A stretch of 64,000 nucleotides of DNA, taken from assembly GCA_902806175.1 (NCBI GenBank), contig CADCVQ010000081.1, positions 1 to 64,000 of the forward strand, in the 5' to 3' direction. Positions 59,161-64,000 of the stretch are shown piece by piece (the first letter of the stretch is position 1; each line of letters opens with the position of its first letter). The notes under the pieces are model-generated. The model was not told the origin of the DNA, did no database searches, and saw nothing but the letters and a program-made list of their open reading frames with translations. The DNA is from an uncultured Solirubrobacteraceae bacterium (GTDB taxonomy: Bacteria; Actinomycetota; Thermoleophilia; Solirubrobacterales; Solirubrobacteraceae). The position numbers and the translations under genes are program-made.

Positions 59161-60275
59161 GCGACGCGCTGCCGCTGTTTGACCTCGCGCGCCGCTGGTC
59201 GCTGGAGCGCGAGGACGCGCTGGCCGCCTTCGAGCGGATCGCGTCGGCCGGGGCGTTCAGCCTGGGCAAGGACCTGGCGGCGTTCGAGGCCGAGTTCGCG
59301 GCGTTCTGCGGCACGGCGCACTGCGTCGGCGTCGCCAACGGCACGGTCGCGCTCGAGCTCGCGCTGCGCGGCTGCGGCGCCGGGCCGGGCAGCGAGGTGG
59401 TCACAGTCGCGCATACCTTCGTGGCCACTGTCGAAGCGATCGCGGCGACAGGAGCGACGCCAGTCCTCGTCGACATCGACGCGGCGACGCGGACGCTCGA
59501 TCCTGCGGCGCTGGAGGCCGCGCTCGGGCCGCGTACGACAGCCGTCGTGCCGGTACACCTCTACGGGCGCCCGGCGGACATGGCCGCGATACGCGCCATC
59601 TGCGCGCCGCGCGGCGTGCCCGTCGTCGAGGATGCCGCCCAGGCCCACGGCGCGCGGCTGGGCGAGCGCCGGGCCGGGGCCCTGGGGACCGCGGGCAGCT
59701 TCTCGTTCTACCCCACGAAGAACCTCGGCGCGATGGGTGACGGCGGGGCCGTGACGACCGATGACGACGAGATCGCGGCGCTCGTCCGTTCGCTGCGTCA
59801 CCACGGCAGCGCGCCAGGCGACGCCAACCGTCACGTGTACGCGGGTGGCACCGAGCGCCTGGACAACCTGCAGGCGGCACTGTTGCGCCTGCGCCTGCGC
59901 CTGCTCGACGACGAGAACGCCCAACGCCGCGCGATCGCCGACCGCTACCGCGCCGGACTGCGCGGCCTGCCGCTCACCCTCCCGCCCGAGGACGCGTCCG
60001 ACATGACGTCGGTGAGCCACCTGTTCGTCATCGAGACCGATCATCGCGATGCGCTGCGCGCGGCGCTCGCCGAGGACGGCATCGCCACCGGGGTGCACTA
60101 CCCGACCCCCGTACACATGCAGCCGGCCTGGCGCCACCTCGGCTACGGCCCCGGTGACCTGCCGACGTCCGAGCGCGCGGCGCGCCGGGTTCTATCGCTG
60201 CCGATCTTCCCGGGCATGGACAACGCCGAGGTCGAACGTGTCTGCGCCGCCGTGCAGCGTGCTTTGACGATCTGA
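59157..60275 (+). CDS. DegT/DnrJ/EryC1-family sugar aminotransferase
   Basis: A 372-residue PLP enzyme that puts an amino group on a keto-sugar nucleotide. Seen: FEAEFAAFCGTAHCVGVANG, the metal- and PLP-contact stretch VVEDAAQAHGA, and the PLP Lys in FYPTKNLGAMGDGG at residue 188. Later motifs HGSAPGDANRHVYAGGTERLDNLQAA and GIATGVHYPTPVH are standard. Start: GTG 59157; two in-frame GTGs lie 21-24 nt upstream. With the Gfo/Idh gene at 56075 it could give an amino-deoxy sugar. Confidence 0.92.
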   Translation: MSDALPLFDLARRWSLEREDALAAFERIASAGAFSLGKDLAAFEAEFAAFCGTAHCVGVANGTVALELALRGCGAGPGSEVVTVAHTFVATVEAIAATGATPVLVDIDAATRTLDPAALEAALGPRTTAVVPVHLYGRPADMAAIRAICAPRGVPVVEDAAQAHGARLGERRAGALGTAGSFSFYPTKNLGAMGDGGAVTTDDDEIAALVRSLRHHGSAPGDANRHVYAGGTERLDNLQAALLRLRLRLLDDENAQRRAIADRYRAGLRGLPLTLPPEDASDMTSVSHLFVIETDHRDALRAALAEDGIATGVHYPTPVHMQPAWRHLGYGPGDLPTSERAARRVLSLPIFPGMDNAEVERVCAAVQRALTI

Positions 60276-60328
60276 CCGACGGATCCTGCTCGACAACGCC
60301 GGTCGCGGCGCCGGCAGCTGGCATTGAG

Positions 60329-60334
60329 TACGAT
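60329..60334 (+). promoter_or_regulatory. -10 element TACGAT before the FkbM gene
   Basis: TACGAT is 6 nt before the ATG at 60341, within the 65-nt gap after the aminotransferase; the spacing suggests a leaderless start. Confidence 0.4.
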
Positions 60335-60340
60335 CGCTTG

Positions 60341-61174
60341 ATGTTGCGGCGACTGTGGCGGGGGCTTCCGCAACCCGCCAGGCGCACCCTATCGCCGCTG
60401 CACGACCTCGCGAAGTCCGCTGTCCACACCTACCGTATCCTGGCCCTCGCTGCGTCGGGTCGCGAGCGCGCGCGACTCGTCGCGATCGGCGCGGCGTTGT
60501 TGCTCAAACGCGTCGGCGGTAGGCGGGGCGGCCATCTGTACCGCGTGAGCATCGCGCGCAGCGGAGAGCAGTTCAGCTTCTGGGTCGGTGAGTGGTCCGA
60601 CCTCCAGGTTGCGAGGGAGGTCTTCTCGGACAGTCAGTACGAGCTTCCGCCGAACACGACCGCCGACGTCATCGTGGACGCTGGGGCGAACATCGGACTT
60701 TCGGTATTGCTGTTCGCTCGCAGGTTTCCCGACGCCACAATCCACGCCATAGAACCGGACCGTACGAGCGTGGGAAAGCTCCTTCGCAATGTCGGTCATC
60801 TTCCGCACGTCACGGTGCATCCGTTCGCCGTCGGGGCAACCGACGGCTGCTCCGTGTTCCGTGAAGCGACGGCTGGCTGGGCATCGTCACTCAGCGACGA
60901 CGGCGAGGGGCGTATCGTTGCCGTGAGGGATCTCGCGCAGTTCGTCCGCGAGGTCGCAGGTGGCCACGCCGATGTCCTGAAGATGGACGTCGAGGGCGCC
61001 GAGTGGGAGATCCTGCGCTGCACGCGCCTGGCCGACTGCGCGCGAATCGTGCTGGGCGAGCTGCACCGCTGGGCGCTGGCCGACGGAGAAGGAGGGACGC
61101 TCAGTCCAGGACTCGACAGGCTGGACGTCACGTTCCTCGATCGGCCCGGGGATGGTCCGTTCATCGCGATCTGA
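60341..61174 (+). CDS. FkbM-family methyltransferase
   Basis: A 277-residue SAM-dependent methyltransferase. Seen: SAM motif I VIVDAGANIGLSVLLFARRF near residue 110, IHAIEPDRTS (motif II, acidic residue for ribose), and the FkbM signature DVLKMDVEGAEWEILRC. The N-terminal 80 residues are basic and helical. FkbM enzymes O-methylate sugars or polyketides; by context a glycan sugar is the likely substrate. The codon third-base GC is slightly lower than neighbours in the first third (more A/T-ending codons), possibly a sign of transfer. Confidence 0.88.
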   Translation: MLRRLWRGLPQPARRTLSPLHDLAKSAVHTYRILALAASGRERARLVAIGAALLLKRVGGRRGGHLYRVSIARSGEQFSFWVGEWSDLQVAREVFSDSQYELPPNTTADVIVDAGANIGLSVLLFARRFPDATIHAIEPDRTSVGKLLRNVGHLPHVTVHPFAVGATDGCSVFREATAGWASSLSDDGEGRIVAVRDLAQFVREVAGGHADVLKMDVEGAEWEILRCTRLADCARIVLGELHRWALADGEGGTLSPGLDRLDVTFLDRPGDGPFIAI

Positions 61175-61315
61175 GCGCCCGATCGTCCGTCGACGCTGAC
61201 AACCGACTCGTTCGGAGGATCCCGGCGGACCGGAATCTGGCGCTTCCGGCAGGCGATCACGTCGGCCGGCGACGGGCCCAGCGTGCAGAAGCCTCGGGAG
61301 AACCGCCACGACCCG

Positions 61316-61321
61316 TAGACT
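61316..61321 (+). promoter_or_regulatory. -10 element TAGACT before the first FemAB-like gene
   Basis: TAGACT is 9 nt before the ATG at 61331 and repeats the hexamer at 59090. It lies in the 156-nt gap after the FkbM gene. Confidence 0.45.
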
Positions 61322-61330
61322 CCGGCAGGT

Positions 61331-62458
61331 ATGTCGCTGGCGCACCGCCCGCTGGACAGCTCCCGCCACCACGGACGGCTGCAGGTGCGCGAAGTGGACC
61401 CGAGCGCGGATGCAAGGTGGGACGCCTACGTCTCCGCGCACGCCGAAGGGCTCGTCTACCACACCTCAGCGTGGCTGCGAGTGCTGCAGCGCGAGTACGG
61501 CCGGCCGGCGATCGGGCTCGCGCTCGAGGACGAGGGCGGGAGTCTGCAGGGCGTCTTGCCACTGATGGCGACCAAGGGCCTGCCGTTGGGCCTGTGGAGC
61601 ACGGTGGGGGGGCCGCGCCTGTCCTCGCTGCCACGAACTCCGGTGGCCGGGCCGATCGCGGACGCGCGCGAGGGGCTGGCGGCGCTCGTGCAGGGGGCGG
61701 TCGAGCGTGTTCCCCCGAGAGCCCGACTCCAGCTCAAGCCCCCCGCGCCCCGACTCGACGGTCTCGTGGAGGGCGTCATCGCCCAGCCCTGGCGGGTCAC
61801 GTGTGTGCTCGACCTCCCCGACGCACCCGAGCAGGTACGTTTCGGTAGGAGACGCAGCAACTCTCGCGTTCGGGCGAGCATCAACTATGCCGTGCGCCAC
61901 GGCGTCGTGGTGCGCAGGGCCGACACCATCGCCGATGTGCGCGCCTGGTACCGGTTGTATCTGCAGACGATGCGTCAACACGCGGTGCCCGCGAGGCCGT
62001 GGCGGTTCTTCGAGGCGATGTGGAACGAGCTACGTCCGGCCGGGATGATGCGACTGCTCCTCGCCGAGCGGCAGCAGGAGCTGCTTGGCGGGTCACTGCT
62101 CCTGATGTTCGGGCCGACCGTGTTCTACGCGTTCAGCGGCGTAGCGTCGCGCGCGCTCTACCTTCGGCCCAACGACCTCCTGCAGTGGCAGGCCATCAGC
62201 GATGCGTGCACGGACGGCTACCGCCGATACGATCTGGGCGAGGTGGCGGACGGGGACGAAGGACTGATGCACTTCAAGACCAAGTGGGGCGCCGAACCGC
62301 GGCCTCTGCAGCGTTACTCCTATCCCACACCGTCGCAATCCGATGATGATGGCAGCGCACGACGCGGTCTGCTGGCAGGGGTGATGGAACGGGCTTGGCG
62401 CGCGGTCCCGCTGAAAGCGACGGCCGCGGCTGGTCGCGTGGTCTACCGCTACCTGTGA
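61331..62458 (+). CDS. FemAB/GNAT-like acyltransferase, copy 1
   Basis: A 375-residue protein of the FemAB-type GNAT superfamily (PF13480-like), which moves amino-acyl or acyl groups onto glycan or lipid precursors. Seen: an N-terminal GNAT half (DARWDAYVSAHAEGLVYHTSAWLRVL), RASINYAVRHGVVV, and the second half LLLAERQQELLGGSLLLMFG, RPNDLLQWQAI, and YRRYDLGEV then FKTKWG. The DLG and FK.KWG ends are common in this family. It is followed 67 nt later by a second such gene; the two differ greatly in sequence, so they are old paralogues. The substrate is unknown. Confidence 0.85.
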   Translation: MSLAHRPLDSSRHHGRLQVREVDPSADARWDAYVSAHAEGLVYHTSAWLRVLQREYGRPAIGLALEDEGGSLQGVLPLMATKGLPLGLWSTVGGPRLSSLPRTPVAGPIADAREGLAALVQGAVERVPPRARLQLKPPAPRLDGLVEGVIAQPWRVTCVLDLPDAPEQVRFGRRRSNSRVRASINYAVRHGVVVRRADTIADVRAWYRLYLQTMRQHAVPARPWRFFEAMWNELRPAGMMRLLLAERQQELLGGSLLLMFGPTVFYAFSGVASRALYLRPNDLLQWQAISDACTDGYRRYDLGEVADGDEGLMHFKTKWGAEPRPLQRYSYPTPSQSDDDGSARRGLLAGVMERAWRAVPLKATAAAGRVVYRYL

Positions 62459-62525
62459 ACGCCACGCGCTGGTTTGTCAGTGCAGCGCAAACCAACGCGC
62501 CGGTCGACACGCTGCCTGTGCGGCC

Positions 62526-63554
62526 ATGCTGACGGGGCTGGTCGATCCGCTGCACGACCCGCGCTGGGCTCGCCTCGTCGATCGCTGCCCGCAGGCGTCG
62601 ATCTTCCACCACCCCGCGTGGCTGGGGCTGCTGGCGGAGCAGTACCGCTATCCGGTGGCCGCGGCAGCGGTGTTCGACGCTGCAGGCGAGCCGGTCGCCG
62701 GACTTCCGCTGGCTCTTGTCGCCAGCCGGCTGACCGGCCGGCGGCTCGTCGCCCTGCCCTTCTCCGATGTCTGCCCCCCGTTGCTCGCTCCCGGGACGCA
62801 CCCCGACGCGTTGCAGCTTCTCGCCCGCGCCGTCGAGGCCGAGCGCCGCAGGCGCGACCTTCCGCTGATCGTGCGCGCGCCGTTTGCGCAACTCGACCGC
62901 CCGGTCGATCGCTTCCACCTGCATGTGGTCGACCTGCGCGGCGGTCTCGCCGAGGCCGAGCGCTGCTACGCCTCCCGCACGCGTCGCCATGTCCGCAAGG
63001 CCCGCCGATTGGGCGTCGAGATCCGCCAGCGGGTGGACCCCGAGGCACTCGAGGAGTTCTACGCCCTGCATCTGCGCACGCGGCGCCGGCTCGGCGTGCC
63101 GACACAGCCCAAGGCGTTTGTTCGCGCACTGGCCGGGCTGTTCGATCGGGGGCTGGGATTCGTCGCCGTCGCGCGTTTTGAGGGCGAACCGATCGCCGCG
63201 TCTGTCTTCCTGCGCACCGGCCGCAACCTCACCTACAAGTACGGTGCGTCGGACGAGCGTTACCTGCACACCCGCCCGAACAACCTGATCTTCGCCGACG
63301 TGATCAGGTCGGCGTGCGACGAGGGCCTGGCGACGCTGGACCTCGGCCGCACGGAGTTGGGACAGGACGGCCTGAGCGCGTTCAAGCGATCGCTGGGAGC
63401 GACGGAGGAACTGCTGGCCTACACCTACCGGGGCAGCGCGCCCGGACCGTCCACGCCGTCACCGGCTCGGCGAGCAGTCGCCGCAGTGATCCGCAAGAGC
63501 CCACCGGTCGTCGGCCGAGCCATCGGCAAGGTCTTCTACAGGCACGCCGGATGA
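62526..63554 (+). CDS. FemAB/GNAT-like acyltransferase, copy 2
   Basis: A 342-residue relative of the preceding gene. Seen: SIFHHPAWLGLLAEQYRYPV, SRTRRHVRKARRLGVEIRQ, VARFEGEPIAASVFL, YGASDERYLHTRPNNLIFADVI, and TLDLGRTELGQDGLSAFKRSLG, which fits the family end motif. The strand and spacing suggest an operon with copy 1. Together they could add two groups to the same precursor, or act on different ones. Confidence 0.85.
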   Translation: MLTGLVDPLHDPRWARLVDRCPQASIFHHPAWLGLLAEQYRYPVAAAAVFDAAGEPVAGLPLALVASRLTGRRLVALPFSDVCPPLLAPGTHPDALQLLARAVEAERRRRDLPLIVRAPFAQLDRPVDRFHLHVVDLRGGLAEAERCYASRTRRHVRKARRLGVEIRQRVDPEALEEFYALHLRTRRRLGVPTQPKAFVRALAGLFDRGLGFVAVARFEGEPIAASVFLRTGRNLTYKYGASDERYLHTRPNNLIFADVIRSACDEGLATLDLGRTELGQDGLSAFKRSLGATEELLAYTYRGSAPGPSTPSPARRAVAAVIRKSPPVVGRAIGKVFYRHAG

Positions 63555-63570
63555 CGCTGGCCGCCCCGCC

Positions 63571-64000
63571 TCAATCCGCCGCGGGCGGCTCGAACGTGAC
63601 CTCACCGGATTGCAGATCACACCGAGCCCAAGCGTGGCCTCCGGCGGGGGAGGCGCCGGCGTCTCGTGCACGCCACCAGGCGGCGACGTCGCGGGGCAGC
63701 GCCTTCCAAAGGCTCTCCCGCTCTGCCATCGAATCCAAGAACTCCTGGTAGATCCCGAAGCGGCGTTCGTTGCCGAGATATCCCGGATCGGGATGCGACA
63801 GGCACTGGGCGAGGCCATGTGCGCGCTCCAGCCGATCGACCTGTCGCAGCCACAGCTCGGGCGAGCGGTGACCCAACAACGTAAAGAGCGTGTGATCCTG
63901 TGGCAACGTGTAGGGCAGCTCCACCAGGTCATCGATCATGTAGGGCCACGGCGAGCAGCAACCGCCGGGTTGTGGCTCATATGGATCGGAGTGCGGGACG
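63571..64000 (-). CDS. Polysaccharide deacetylase-like protein, C-terminal part (5' end outside window)
   Basis: Only the last 142 residues are visible; the frame stays open to the window edge. The segment VPHSDPYEPQPGGCCSPWPYM followed by LVELPYTLPQDHTLFTLLG matches the C-terminal half of a group of polysaccharide deacetylases (NodB fold) in surface-glycan loci. The metal-binding His/Asp motifs would lie upstream, outside the window. It is convergent with the second FemAB-like gene (16 nt between stops). The call rests on remembered family motifs, so the exact subgroup is uncertain. Confidence 0.75.
   Translation of the reverse strand, partial: VPHSDPYEPQPGGCCSPWPYMIDDLVELPYTLPQDHTLFTLLGHRSPELWLRQVDRLERAHGLAQCLSHPDPGYLGNERRFGIYQEFLDSMAERESLWKALPRDVAAWWRARDAGASPAGGHAWARCDLQSGEVTFEPPAAD

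Overview
The window is a very GC-rich bacterial chromosome segment with densely packed genes and many GTG starts. Many start codons sit 6-10 nt after a TANNNT element, which suggests leaderless mRNAs. Together with the separate purS/purQ/purL set, VapBC modules, MMPL pumps, PRC-barrel/YihY protein and STPK- and AAA-type regulators, this points to an actinobacterium. My best inference is the Thermoleophilia/Solirubrobacterales (Conexibacter- or Solirubrobacter-like). That placement rests on gene content and is not proven here. I see no CRISPR array, insertion sequence, prophage or rRNA.

Layout. 1-1504: end of arcA and all of arcB (arginine deiminase pathway). 1656-2675: tRNA-Asp and a glycosyltransferase. 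2692-6969: a repeat-rich leader, a two-domain peptidoglycan hydrolase, then a substrate-binding/VWA lipoprotein-like protein paired with a coiled-coil membrane protein. 7107-12234: a small basic protein, SDR, GH15 glucanase, DUF1360 protein and PRC-barrel/YihY protein. 12394-21972: a 1990-residue kinase/AAA/GAF/PAS/GGDEF/EAL protein, an MMPL pump, and a divergent cupin/TetR pair. 22085-23423: tRNA-Val, a tRNA-Lys(UUU) interrupted by a 237-nt group I intron, an HTH/homing-endonuclease-like gene and tRNA-Glu. 23440-44705: a long, mostly minus-strand purine region with purH, purN, purF, purL, purQ, purS, purC, purB, purE and purD. It also holds recQ, another helicase, RidA, a SEC-C/SNF2 protein, small unknown genes and three different PIN-domain toxin-antitoxin pairs. 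44805-48935: a secreted protein and an AAA/TPR regulator. 49033-54702: a second cupin/TetR/MMPL module followed by a Drr-type ABC exporter. 55228-64000: a cell-surface polysaccharide region with a Wzz/tyrosine-kinase fusion, Gfo/Idh oxidoreductase, DegT aminotransferase, FkbM methyltransferase, two FemAB/GNAT-like proteins and the end of a polysaccharide deacetylase.

How it works together. The pur genes cover de novo IMP synthesis except purM and purK, which are not in the window. Within that operon-like block, two toxin-antitoxin cassettes are spliced in frame-overlapping fashion between purS and purQ and between purE and purB; a third lies next to purC. The two cupin/TetR/MMPL modules look like duplicated drug- or lipid-efflux units. 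The right end probably builds and modifies an exported glycan.

Most notable: the intron-bearing tRNA-Lys with its neighbouring HTH/homing-endonuclease-like gene, the three toxin-antitoxin insertions in the purine genes, the giant signalling fusion, and a 70-nt nested palindrome between convergent genes at 12279-12348.
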